DNA of 36,113 bases, taken from assembly GCA_036897485.1 (NCBI GenBank), contig JAYMTF010000451.1, positions 1 through 36,113 of the forward strand, in the 5' to 3' direction. The DNA comes from Pelargonium nanum. Taxonomy: Eukaryota > Streptophyta > Magnoliopsida > Geraniales > Geraniaceae. Position numbers and translations under genes: made by a program. The notes under the pieces were generated by a model that saw only the letters and a list, made by a program, of their open reading frames with translations, ran no database searches and was not told where the DNA came from. This document shows, piece after piece, positions 12,147 to 23,170 of the stretch (positions are counted from its first letter, which is position 1; each line of letters opens with the position of its first letter).

Positions 12147-13262
12147 AGTTCAAAGACGTTCCCAAACTCGATTTTACATGGCAGTACTTTTGTTTGTTCA
12201 ATAAAAGTCAATGTAGTTATTCACGTTGCAACTTACTGAAAGTAAGTATAGTTCATTATTCTATTTAAAATTTGATACAATTATGTACAACACGTGTGAG
12301 GCTTGCTACTTATCTATGATAATCAAATCGGTGATTATAAAATTTCACGATTGCAATAACCAAACGACAACAAAAATGTCACAAAGACTCTCTAACTCGT
12401 CTGGTACACAACTTAAACTCGTTCTAAAGTTGATATTCAAAGTTTATGTAGTTATTCAATTGTAAACTAATGTCTAACTCTAAAATTTCGGGTACCCGTG
12501 AATTCGAGGGTTTTGTTATCTCACCATCTTCTTGAACTTAAATGCACGAAGTTAGTCTAAAGTCTTACACGTTTTGAGCATTGACCAATCATTTTCAAGT
12601 CAACTTTAGCAAAGATTTCATTATTTAATTTCACTCTATTTCCTTATTCTAAGAAAAAAAACAATTAATAAATACTTGCAAGTAGTTGAGTCCATTTCCA
12701 TTGGATTAATGTGAAAATGACATTTTTTTTGTCATTTTATTTCTATGTAGTTTCTTGGAACCTTACAATAAGAGTAAGTATACGACGCAACACATTGTTT
12801 GTGTAATTCATTAATAAAAAAAATGTTTTCAATAAAAAATAAACGGTTATCAGGCAATGATCGTGTAAAGAACGCGTGATGTTGATGTCATTGTGGCTAG
12901 GTCTAAATATGCTAACATCATTTTTCGCCCCATCCACGACCGTGGGCTAATTTCCAGCCTCTATTGATCATGTCGACCTAATTTGACCCCTTTTTTATTA
13001 TTGGTTCGGTTCAATTTCTTCTTGCCGACTTCGTCGTGAGCTTTCCATATCTAAATTCCAATATATATAAGTCAACATAAGTAAAGACTTCCCAATATTG
13101 CATTAATTCATTTCACACTTTTCTTAGTAGTTTCTTTGAACAATACAACAAAGAAAAATACAAAATATTGTACTATGAGACAAAGACTAATCTTTGGAAG
13201 GATTGGAAAAAGAAAATTGGACCAACCATTTTTCATTATAATGGACCAACCATTTCTTGAGC
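12147..13262. other. spacer between the two LRAT-domain genes
   Basis: No gene is supported here. The first part is the probable 3' UTR of copy A. From about 12660 the sequence TTGCAAGTAGTTGAG and a following GAAAATGACAT stretch match sequence at about 10592-10630, upstream of the decayed copy. The duplication unit therefore begins well before the promoters and is roughly 2 kb long. Confidence 0.5.
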
Positions 13263-13268
13263 TATAAT
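13263..13268 (+). promoter_or_regulatory. TATA-like box of second LRAT-domain gene
   Basis: TATAAT lies 77 bp before the start codon at 13340 and is followed by a short (CA)n run. Just upstream, GGACCAACCATTT occurs twice (about 13219 and 13242); this phrase is related to GGATCAACCA in the promoters of the other copies and may be a shared cis-element. Confidence 0.4.
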
Positions 13269-13339
13269 ACACACACACAAACACATCATTCTTGCATTTC
13301 CTTGAAGATATTATAGAGAAAATAGAGAGAGAAAAAAAA

Positions 13340-14265
13340 ATGGGTTTCTTCTCCAATAAGGTGGATAGAGAAGCATTACAAGTTGGAGATCATATTTATT
13401 CATGGAGAGGAGCATTGAAGTCCTATGCTCATCATGGTTAGTTTTCTATTTCTTCTTCTTAATTGTTCGGGTAGCTTCAAATAATACACAGTCAATTTTC
13501 AGTACGAACACGCACAATTTGTTAGCTCTGTTTTGAATCTCAAAAGAGGTTTTCTTTTTTCATCATCAAATGTACTATGATTTTCTAATATTTTATCATG
13601 TGGGTAAACAGCCATCATAAAGATCCAACCTTCTATTCAATTTTCGAGATTTGAGTAACTTGGAAACAATGTTCGATCCAACTCCACTATATAAAATTTT
13701 ACTATGCTAACTTGAATCGATTTTAGGTATATACATCGGAGATGGACAAGTGATTCACTTCGGTGCAGGAAGCAACAACACCAAAAAAACAACTCTATTT
13801 AGGGTTTCGGTGATCTCCAACTCTATCCCCCGACACGAATGCCCAAAATGCAACTACCACCTTTGCCCTAACGGAGTCACCATGTCTTGCCTAGACTGCT
13901 TCCTCGATGGCGGCAAACTATATCGCTACGAATACAACGTCAAAACGTTTTATTTGAGTAACAAGTGGCCAGGAACGTGCACACGGGCTGTACCGGATAG
14001 TGTTGATGTTGTTCTCCATCGAGCCAAATACTTGTTGCAACATGGTTTTGGGAAATACCATTTGTGGAAACACAATTGTGAAGATTTCGCGTTGTATTGT
14101 AAGACTAGTTTTATATGCTTAGAGGGAGGAGCAAGTGCACAAGCTGCAAGTTGGAAAATCTATCCTCGTTTTCTATGGGTTGAAAAGGAGATTTTGGGGC
14201 CAAAGGCAAAGGCAAAGAAAGTGGAAGTGGAAGATCTTGCAAAAATGTTTTGCAAATTTGAATAA
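13340..14265 (+). CDS. LRAT/NC-domain protein (LEAD-SENSITIVE 1-like), copy B
   Basis: Two exons, 13340-13436 and 13727-14265, encode 211 residues with the same intron position and phase as copy A. The putative catalytic set is His32 (AHHGIYIG), His43 (VIHFGAG) and Cys150 (HNCEDFALYCK). The Cys-rich insert is CPKCNYH (71-77) plus SCLDCFLDGG (86-95). The two paralogues differ most in the C-terminal third and around residues 103-122. The start of exon 2 is visibly richer in G+C codons than the matching part of copy A, so the two coding regions have drifted for some time, while both keep an intact reading frame and all candidate catalytic residues. Function is inferred from family membership only; the pair probably arose by local duplication. 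Confidence 0.9.
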
Positions 14266-14489
14266 AATAGATGCGCTAGGTATTGTAACGCGTTACGAGA
14301 AATTTTTATGTTTAAGAGAAAATAGCGTCAAATTTGAGAAGAAAACAGTCAAGCGTTATTGTTGTCAAATTCAAGTCGAAAAGCAAAATTACAATTGTAA
14401 AGGTAGCAATTCAAATTTTGAACGAGAATATCTCACCTGAATTCAAACACGATCACAATCAAGTTCAATCCAAACTCGCTTTCCATTAT

Positions 14490-14830
14490 GTCACGTTTTA
14501 GTCAACTAACTCAATTCATTTAGTCAATATTGTCAAAACTGCATGACCCACCAAACCCGTTTAGTTAAATGCGTCGTACAACCCGCTTAGTTTTGAATTT
14601 TTAAATATCATGTCAATAAGAAGTATTTAAACGTGTAAAACAAGCCGCGTCAACTAACTCAATATCATTTCATGTAATTCAACCCATTTAGCACGATGCA
14701 AACATGACCCGCAAACATGAAGTATTTAAACCTGCTTAACAATCAACTCAAATGTATCACGCTCGTGTCATGTAATTTCGGGTTCACATCGGGTAAATTC
14801 GCTCACTCCGCACATTTTGCATGCGAAAAC
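14490..14830. repeat. dispersed repeat rich in 'acccgtttag' and 'catgaccc' phrases
   Basis: Phrases such as CATGACCCACCAAACCCG, TTTAGTTAAATGCG and CAACCCATTTAGCACG recur through this stretch. Related wording (GACCCGCCTAATGTGTTTAA, CAACCCATTTAATTAAACGA) occurs at 24700-25060 and 30285-30425, so this looks like a non-coding mobile-element family with at least three diverged copies here. The superfamily is not assigned. Confidence 0.5.
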
Positions 14831-15483
14831 CGAAACCCACTACCTACACCCTTTTCAGTTTTCAGACTAGGTCTTACCAACCCGAACCTTAAAAACCCCA
14901 ACTCGAAACCCAAATTGCCCTTTCTCCTTGAGTTGCTCTTGCTAAATAAGATCAAACTTGCATGTAAATAAAAGAAAATCTTTAAACCAATACAGACACA
15001 CTTGACACCTTGCTCTTGCAAGCTTCATATATGGGCAAATATGGCTATCCACATTCATAGAGTTGTGAAAATGGTATAGTTTGAAACGCATTTTAAATAA
15101 AACCGACACAGTTATACCTGAAAATATGTACTAATTACACAACCTATGAAGAGTAGCGTTCATATGTTATGTACAAGAACCGATTCTAGTTGCGCTGGTG
15201 GAGAGTGCTTCGGTCATTGAAGATACTTGCAGCTTCCAATCTGATTAAACCACAAACATACGATCAATATCATCGCCCAGCACAAACACGACAACATAAT
15301 AGAAAAGGAGACGGATTCAATTAAGAGCAGAAAATCATATGGAGTATTAGTAAAGGGATACGTGTGGTGCATTTCCCGCCCGATCATCATTTCATTTAAA
15401 AAGACAAAAACCCTGACCGGTCGGGGAAATTGCTACCTCCTTTTCGAAGATAGACCTTCATAACTATTCTCGGAAATCCGGTA

Positions 15484-15632
15484 AGGTAGCGTTTGTATTA
15501 TAATTTTTGTTCAGGAATGGAAATCAAGTATGGGAATAGGAATGAGATTCTCTTCAGTCATGAAAATGGATTCGGAATGGGAATCTGATTCTCATTCCCA
15601 TTCCAAAAATATTAATCTGAACAGTACCTAAG
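15484..15632. repeat. MITE-like element with 'gggaatgagaat' core
   Basis: The left end GGTAGCGTTTGTATTATAAT and the reverse complement of the right end, TAGGTACTGTTCAGATTAAT, are similar. The core GAATGGGAATCTGATTCTCA is partly palindromic. The length of about 149 bp, lack of coding sequence and wording resemble common short hAT- or PIF-type plant MITEs. Confidence 0.4.
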
Positions 15633-15778
15633 TGTTATCATTATCAATGAACCTTCAAATGCCAAAATCAAGAAATGGCGATACTCTATGGAACTTGTTT
15701 GTATAACTCTTCTTATAACTTTAAGAACACTGGAAATGGAAACATAAAACAGTAACAGCCATTACCTTAGATCTTAGA

Positions 15779-18700
15779 TCAACTGCTTGAGCTACCAAGG
15801 TCGAAATCCATGGTGTAATCATATTCAATGGTTGGAATTACAGAGGCTACAAATTTCAAGAATAGGAAGAGGTACCTACAAAAAGCAAGTGCTTGAGACT
15901 ATAAGCTGTAAAGTATAAGACAGGTCACAAGATCACGAACTTAGAAAAATAAAAAAATCACAGGCTAAAAATATAACAGCCATTATTTCGTAAGGGAATT
16001 ATGGAAACACTTTGAGCTAGGATACTGCTGAGAGTTCAATTATGGAGCATGATTAGAAGTCGGAATCAAAGTCAGAAACAGCCTGATGGCACATTCTCTC
16101 ACATGCTTAACAGCACAGGAAAAACAAACAGTTAGTAAAAGATACGAGAATAGAAACTTACTTATCAACTTCTGGCTCAACTCCATGTGACATCAAAACA
16201 TCAATTATTTTCTTCATCACAGCCCCATGTCGACACGGATGTACGGATGCATGCTTACCAGGCAAGTGAGGATGGTCTTCAATAGTGACCTGTATATTAT
16301 AAAAAAGTAGGTGGGAAAAAAGATGTGCAAAGTTTCTCGTGAACATGACTAAGCAATGAGTCATTAAAACAAATACTTGTGTCACTCAGCAGAATTATTA
16401 GTAAAACCATTAAAAAAAAAACAGGAAGGGTAGTTGAGAATATCAACAATATCTTACTTAAATCAAATAGGAAATATTCACAAAAATTCAATTATAAGAC
16501 ATCACAACAGACATACAAAGCACCATATCTCACCGTCTTGCGTGCATGGTCTTGACTAACATCTTCGAGAACAAGTTCTGGTTGTAAAAGCATCCTTGAC
16601 TGCCAGAAACACCAAGAATATGGTCAATTCTTATGCTAGCAAATGCTCTACTAAACTTTAATAAGTCATTGGTAAACATATGCTAAAGGTTCACCCTATG
16701 AAGATCCAGGTTCAGGTTAACTGATTTGTCAGAAATAAGCCATAAAGAAACTAGTCAGGAGTCAGGAGTCAGGAGTCAGGAGGCCTAACCTCATCATATC
16801 CAGTAAGCCTCACACGAGGAGTTTGATAATATTTATCATACCTGAAAGAACGAAAGGATTTACCACATTAAAATGGCACAAAAGCAATAAGAATTTCACT
16901 AATTAGAGAAAATAACGATAGCATCAGGTGAGATCACTTTTTGCAAATTGATGTATAAACATCACAAATCTATTCCGATATTTAAACATGAAACATATAA
17001 AAGTTAGAACTCAAGAAGTAAATCATGAGAACTCAAGAAACACCGTGAAGGTCCCAGCCAGGAAAGATCAAAACCCTGATATTACTACTCAGCTTTCAAG
17101 ACATGGTAGCTTTATTACGAAAATCCAACTTACGTTATGCTGACATCATAAGTTCGGGTGCGTAGAATATTATCATCATCTGGTTCATTAGCCACAAGAT
17201 ATGTAGACTCTAGTGTTGCCTGCATTAATTATTTAGATGTAAATATCATAATAATTAGATCCTTCTTTTCGTATAAACCATTGGTTAGAAATAAAAGCAA
17301 AAAAATGGTTAGTTTAACAGGTTGCTACAGTGCTGCAGCCCCTTTGAAAGTTCACAAGGATTGATTAACCCAATTTTTTAAAAAAGAAATTATATTCCAA
17401 TCAATTTGTGAATCGGTTAATACAAGTGAGGATAGTAACAACAAGCGACTTACTGGGTCTGATTCAACAAGGTTGTCAGCTTCTTCATACTCTGCCATGT
17501 CTGGGATATCCTCTTCCTCCTCACCTCCAAAGTACGAAGGAATTGACTGAATAGAATTTTTCTTGCTGATTTCTAGGTTCTCCATTGAAGGCAAGTTGTC
17601 ATCCTCATTGGCTTTATTTTCTACACACAAAGACATGTCAAAAGAGGTAAACAAAATTTGTGATGGTCAGATTAATAATACTAGTACAAATTACCTTTTG
17701 GTTTCCCATGGGTTGCCAGCCAGCCGTCGTTATCTTCATTATCAAGTAGAACTTCACCTCCAGCGGCTTCATATTCTTCTTCTATTGATGCAGCTCTCCG
17801 TAGACAAGGCACTACAAGAAAATTGTCATAAATAAGGACTATATGTAAACACACCCACACACACACACATATAAAGAAGAAATACATAATGAATGAGATA
17901 ATACATGCATAATTTTAGGTTTCTGCTCATAAAATAATGTTTTAAATACCTATAGCTTAGATAAGCATAGAGTCTTATGGTTTCTCAAAATGATATTCTG
18001 ACTATATCCGTTACTATTGATAGGATAACTTGGGATCCGGATTAGGAACCTTTATCTTTTATCTGTTTAGTGGAAGAATGCCTACCAGATGATCAAATTC
18101 TCTAACTTACACATACGTATGCTTACACTTTAAATGTTGAGCTGAAACTATGAATTGAATAATCCTGGTCAGTGAAATTGAAAGGCATATGACGAGAAAG
18201 GGAGGAAGTTAACAAATAACATTCTTCACATTATTTCCTTTTAAGCTATTATTTTTACACTGTTATGCTATTATATGCTGGGTATTTCTACAGAAATTGA
18301 CATGTCCCTGTCAGGTGCTCGTGAATGAAGAATGGCAGTTGCCTATTGATGTCCACCAGCTGTTTGTACAGCGAACACACTAAAAATGATGTTCATTGAT
18401 CCAAATATATTTATAAGGGTCAACCACATTTGTTTTTCATACAAGTATTTTACCATCTACAAGTCTACTGCAATATAATTTTTATTTGTTACTTTCATAT
18501 CCAGGCTGAATAAGAGTTGATCCATATTTTCCTACCAACAATACACACATGTTTCTCTTATTGATAAAATAGATGTAGGATCTCAAGAAACAGGTCTTAA
18601 TTGATTGCTTGATAATTGCAACATTGTGCACGAAAATAGTTGGAACATTTTCAGGTGAAATATTAACCTCCACTCGACAAAAAAGTAAAGATGAGAAAAA

Positions 18701-20856
18701 GACAATATTAAATTAAATGATGGTTACCATTTCTTGTAATCAAGAACTGTTTTTCTGCAGGCAAGTATGGTTTCCTCTTGCTTGGCTCGCCCGATTCCCT
18801 AACAAGTTGAAACCAGAACAAACAGAAAGCTGAAGTCACAAAACAATATCACCTTGTGAAAGAATAGTGGCTTGTATGGCAATGCACTATCAAGTATCAA
18901 CTAAGCACATATACAAAATGGAATGTGAAATTGTAACTAATGTAGAATAAGTAAGAAGCAAAGGATAAAGGCCAACTATATGACTAATTCTATACTTTTG
19001 TTGGACATGAGTTACCACTTCTAAATGGAATCTATTTCATCAACTCCAGAGCTTATAAGGTAATTAAAAGGTCTCAACCAATCGGTAAGAGTTAAGAAAA
19101 AACATTTACCAGCCAAAATTCATTGGATAATAGAGTTTTAGAGCTTTCAGTTTCCTCTCGGGAAAAAAATGAGAAGGCAGAAGGTGCTTCTGCTGGATAA
19201 CAACAACAACCAAGCCATTTCCCAAACAAAGTCGAGGTCGACTACCTAAATCCATTGTAAAATTCTTTGGGATCCCCTATTCATATTCTCCTTCTCCACT
19301 CTATCCTATCTAATGCTATCTCCTTAGTGAAGCCAAGTGATATCATGTCTTTACTCAATACTTCTTTCCATGTAAAATTAGGTCTACCCCTACCATTTTT
19401 AGTTTCTTCTAATTGAATTTCTCGCATTTCCTTATAGAATCACTAGTCTCTCTACACTTCATATGTCCAAACCATCTTAAACAATTTTCCTGCATCTTAT
19501 CTAGTTATCTTCAATTGACGCTACACCACCTTTTCCTCAAATGGTTGTTTCTAATCTTATCTTTCTTAGTGCTACCACACATCCACCTAAGCATTCTCGT
19601 TTCTCACCTCTGTTTTGGGTTGACTTTCATTGGTCCACTCTATTCAGTCTGAAACTGTTTAACCACTAAACCAAAACAGCACCAAAATGTAAACTCATAA
19701 AGCTGTAACTTGGACAATATACAGCCATGATAGAGTTCAATGAACTCCTTAAGCATAGCTTCAATACTTACAGATTAAAACTATCATGAATAGTAAATTC
19801 TAGTGTCTCTAAACCAATAGCATCTTACTTCGAGCTTTAAGCCAGTAAATGAGTAGCTATATACTGATCAAGTGGCAGGTTCTTCTTTATTGCTATGTCA
19901 ACATACGGATCATATTCATTTCACTTCAAAATTCCTCTAATTATTCTAATATCTCCATATAATCCACAACACAAATACAAGTTAAACCTTTTACCTATGA
20001 TCACAAAATTAAAACCTTATCACATAAAAAATCATAAACTGCTACTCAATTCAAGCCTATACTTGATTGTGACCTCTCATAAATCCTAAACCCCCCCAAA
20101 AAAACATAACTCATAGTCTCATATTAGCTTACAACAAAACAAATCCAATAAAATAAGCAAAAAAATCCAAACCAATTGTGTCAACCAGTTTCCGCGAACA
20201 GGATTGAATCAACCTGATCAGAACTGCAATTATAAAAAATTTAAAAAATAATAATAAAAAAAACTAACTAAGTCAATGATAAAAAACTTGGACATTATAC
20301 AGCCATCGTAGAGTTCAATGATCTCCTCGTGTACAGCTTCAATGCAATCATATTAAATCGATCGTGAATAGTAAATTCTAGTAAATTCAGTAGCATCTTT
20401 CTTTCAGCTTTAATTCAGTAAATGAGTAATAGTGTACTGATCAAACATCAGTATCATAAATTATAACCTTAACACAAAAAAAAAAATCATAAACTACTAC
20501 TCAATTCAATCCTAGAATTTTCCAAACTAAACAAAACCCTAACTTATAATAGATTACAACAAAATAAATCAACCAAACAAGCAAAAAAATAATATTAAAA
20601 TCAATTGTGTCAACTAGTTTCCACGAACAGAAATCAATCAACCTGATCGGAATAGCAACAAGAAAAGAGAATAATTCGCTAATTGAGTGGTTTACCAGGA
20701 CCAGGTAGGGCATTTGGAGACGAGATTGTCGCCGGCGAGAACGAACTCGCCGACGCTGAGCACGCCTTTCTCTTTGAAGGCGGAGACGGTGCGAGGACCG
20801 GTGATTCGCTCCACTGTGCCCTTGAAGGCTTCGTGAAGCTTCTGCGATAGCACCAT
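15779..20856 (-). CDS. ATG3: ATG3, E2-like conjugating enzyme for ATG8 lipidation
   Basis: ATG3 accepts ATG8 from ATG7 as a thioester and passes it to phosphatidylethanolamine during autophagosome formation. Nine minus-strand exons: 20856-20696, 18798-18728, 17811-17695, 17620-17454, 17219-17134, 16841-16790, 16599-16534, 16289-16162 and 15875-15779. All have GT-AG borders, phases agree throughout, and the product is 314 residues (313 in Arabidopsis). Landmarks are the N-terminal [19 protein letters not shown] helix, [18 protein letters not shown], the acidic flexible region [16 protein letters not shown], the E2 core [19 protein letters not shown], the catalytic motif HPCRHGAV with Cys259, and the C-terminal [20 protein letters not shown]. 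The start codon is the first ATG in the frame (context GAAGAGATGG). One oddity is Arg where ATG3 proteins normally have Trp in PRVWLTGYDE (TGG to AGG, near 16815). The first intron is 1.9 kb and holds a LINE remnant and a tandem duplication. Confidence 0.97.
16753..16783. repeat. 7-bp tandem repeat beside an ATG3 splice donor
   Basis: Four units of GTCAGGA sit within about 10 bp of the donor of the ATG3 exon ending at 16790, on its intron side. Confidence 0.85.
19196..19640 (-). mobile_element. 5'-truncated plant RTE-type LINE remnant in ATG3 intron 1
   Basis: Read on the minus strand, this segment gives fragments typical of the C-terminal end of plant RTE-clade LINE reverse transcriptases: MLRWMCG, then [22 protein letters not shown] and WKEVLSKDM. 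It ends in a GTTGTTGTTGTT tail (plus strand AACAACAACAAC at 19200), as these elements do. The frame is broken by stops and small shifts, for example in the stretch between KKDKIRN and NCLRWFGH. Only the last few hundred bases are present. It lies in the same orientation as ATG3. Confidence 0.8.
19707..20660. repeat. tandem segmental duplication inside ATG3 intron 1
   Basis: Copy one (19707-20230) and copy two (20285-20660) share, in order, AACTTGGACA(A/T)TATACAGC, GAATAGTAAATTCTAGT, AATCATAAACT(G/A)CTACTC, CAATTGTGTCAAC and TCAACCTGATC. Copy one is about 150 bp longer owing to an insertion near 19880-20000. Copy two abuts exon 1, so the duplicated segment includes the donor-proximal part of the intron. 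Confidence 0.85.
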
Positions 20857-23010
20857 CTCTTCCGGTTCTTCTTCTTCTCCTCCTTCGTCTTCTCCGATTG
20901 AAGCTCGCAGAACAAGTTTGATAAGCAAGCTTGAAAAATAAAATTGATAAACAATAAAAGGAATATCTTAAATTACCATTTTACCCTTCCTGGACCTCCT
21001 TGATGGAATGTGTGTTGCAATTTCACCCGAATCTGATGGGTACTCGATGACCCGCTTTCAATATATTGCTAGATGAAGATTGGCCGACAATTCAAATTTC
21101 GTATCGAGTTCATATGCGATCAAATTTAAAATAAATAGTATGGCCTCGACCAACAAGATAATAAATTTTCTTCTATTGTAAAAAAGACGGGGTATACACA
21201 CCAATAGTGCGTGGAGGACGACGTGATGCCGTGTGATTGGCTGATGACGATGTGAATTCGACGATGATATTACGAGAAGCGATCTCTTCTCGTATGCCCA
21301 AACTGACTTTCAACTCTACTTACCTCTCAAACGGAAGAGCTCGTAAGTAGATGACCAAAGAGTTTGAAAAGTGTGCGCACGATTTCCAAGTTTTTGAACA
21401 ATGAGCAATATCACTTTGATTCACTTGGTTAGAGTTACCAAAGACGAACCCAACGTTTAAGGTTTTTCGAATGTGGCTTTCGAGTGGGGTTTTAGGCTCT
21501 GACTTTAAACCTCCAATCAATTTCATCTCCTTTGACATACGATTATGTGTTCAAATGAAATTATTTTAGAGGTTTAAATTCTTCGATGGCATGATCACTT
21601 TTAGTACATATGCTGATTTGTTGTTGTTTGATTATATTTTACAAAAAATATGGTATCATCAACAATGCACCAAACGTACAATTTATCTCATGTATCGTTT
21701 TATGCCAAAAAAATATAAAAAGACGACGTTATTCTATATGTAAGATTTTTTTTATTCGTTTGATAATAAATTTAATTCATAAAAATATATTATCAGACAT
21801 AAAGATTGACACAATAGGCTGAGAAAAAAAATCTATACAAAATTGAAGGAGAATGACATTTTTTTCCTGCATAAAAATATCTAGAACAAAACTAAAAAGA
21901 TAAATAAAAAATTCCTTAAAAAAAAAGATAAATAAATTTTTTTTAAAATAAAATATTAATCCAAAAATAGAAAAAGAGATAAATCTATTAATAATCCAAT
22001 TGTGGATAAGATTGGCTATAATTATTTAATAATTGGATTAATCTACGTGTCAATATGTTGACTGCTTCTTGACTGATTTTGAGAAAAGCTACGGTCACAG
22101 CCACGCTTCAGTTGATTTTTTTGAACGACTAAATATTCGAATAATTAAAATTTATATTTGTCGAATCACAAAAAATAATTTTAAACCAATTAATTTTCTG
22201 TGTAGATTGTCTCAGAGCTAACAATTCAAGTGTGTTCCGTATTTATGTTGATAGTATGATATAAGTATGATTTACGGGTCAACACATCTGTGTCGTGTTT
22301 ATTGTGATGGAATAATGAACACAGCGTGTTTTAAAAGTACACACAAACACGATATGTATGTTTCATGATTACCAACTTAATCGACCGTATTTGCATCAAT
22401 TTCTAGTATTTAATTTTGTTCTCCCTAGAAATATTCTCTCTTCTTTTTCTAATTCCCCAATATATATATTATTAATTCGATCTGATCTTGGTCGTAGCAT
22501 TTTGGTCCGGTTTGGGTCATACAATTTTGATCAGGCCCGAAACGATTCTGTCGCACAATTCTGACATTTAGTAATTAGGATACATATCGAATTTGTTTAA
22601 ATTTATATTGATATAAACTAATATGAACTTGATCTTAAATGAGTTGAGACCATATCAAATTTTGAATCTTATTGTAGAATTTGTATTGGGGAAGATTTGT
22701 CCGATTAGTAATTTTACATGTTAATAGAATCGATTACAAAGTTGATCGCGTAAGTTTCATGCTGAATTGAAGTTCGAACGCCCACAAGTCCGAAACTAAA
22801 TCACCAACCCAAACCTGACAAAAAAATAGTCGGATCTATTTCACGTGCCACGAATTCGCAAATACTCCGTCCGAGTTTCGGGCCATTACATATTCGAGTC
22901 CAAATTATGGGCTCTGACTAACCAAGCTTATTTGGTTACTTGACTTGTCAATAGTAACAGAATGGGCCGTGTGCTTCAGTGCCTGTGACCGTGAGACTAG
23001 CATTCAGCAA
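20857..23010. other. divergent intergenic region between ATG3 and the PP2C gene
   Basis: About 2.1 kb of AT-rich sequence with no supported gene. The first roughly 100 bp are the ATG3 leader; its frame is open upstream of the start codon but contains no earlier ATG. A perfect 9-bp inverted repeat with a 6-base loop lies at 21271-21294. Short frames around 21320-21540 and 21610-21820 show no recognisable protein. Promoters for both flanking genes must lie here. Confidence 0.5.
21271..21294. other. short perfect inverted repeat
   Basis: TACGAGAAG and CTTCTCGTA flank a six-base loop, CGATCT. It lies in a locally GC-richer island between ATG3 and PP2C. Function unknown. Confidence 0.5.
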
Positions 23011-23023
23011 TATATATATAAAG
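23011..23023 (+). promoter_or_regulatory. probable TATA element of the PP2C gene
   Basis: A TATATATATAAAG run lies upstream of a stretch that becomes GC-richer and CGATTCG-rich from about 23080, as expected for a leader exon. A start about 30 bp downstream would put the first leader exon at roughly 23040-23266, ending at a good donor (CGGTGAGTCC). Confidence 0.5.
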
Positions 23024-23170
23024 AACTGACTTGGACTATATTCGATTTCTGAGACGAAGAATAAAAGAGACACTGTAGCCACTAAAAGAAATCAACAGAA
23101 TCTGGATCGACTCCGAGCCTCCGATTCGCAGATTCGCAGATTCGCGAGTTCTTGTTCGCTCAATCACCTG

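Larger units (their letters stand above)
14266..15778. other. intergenic region between copy B and the ATG3 stop codon
   Basis: No coding exon is supported. It contains the copy B 3' UTR, a dispersed repeat (14490-14830), a MITE-like element (15484-15632) and, nearest ATG3, its probable 3' UTR. A GC-richer stretch at about 15180-15245 read on the minus strand could be a terminal untranslated exon of ATG3, but this is only a suspicion. Confidence 0.4.

Noticed and set aside
14717-15021. Short opposing open frames at 14717-14971 and 14803-15021
   Set aside because: No recognisable domain, and they overlap a dispersed repeat; chance frames are more likely.
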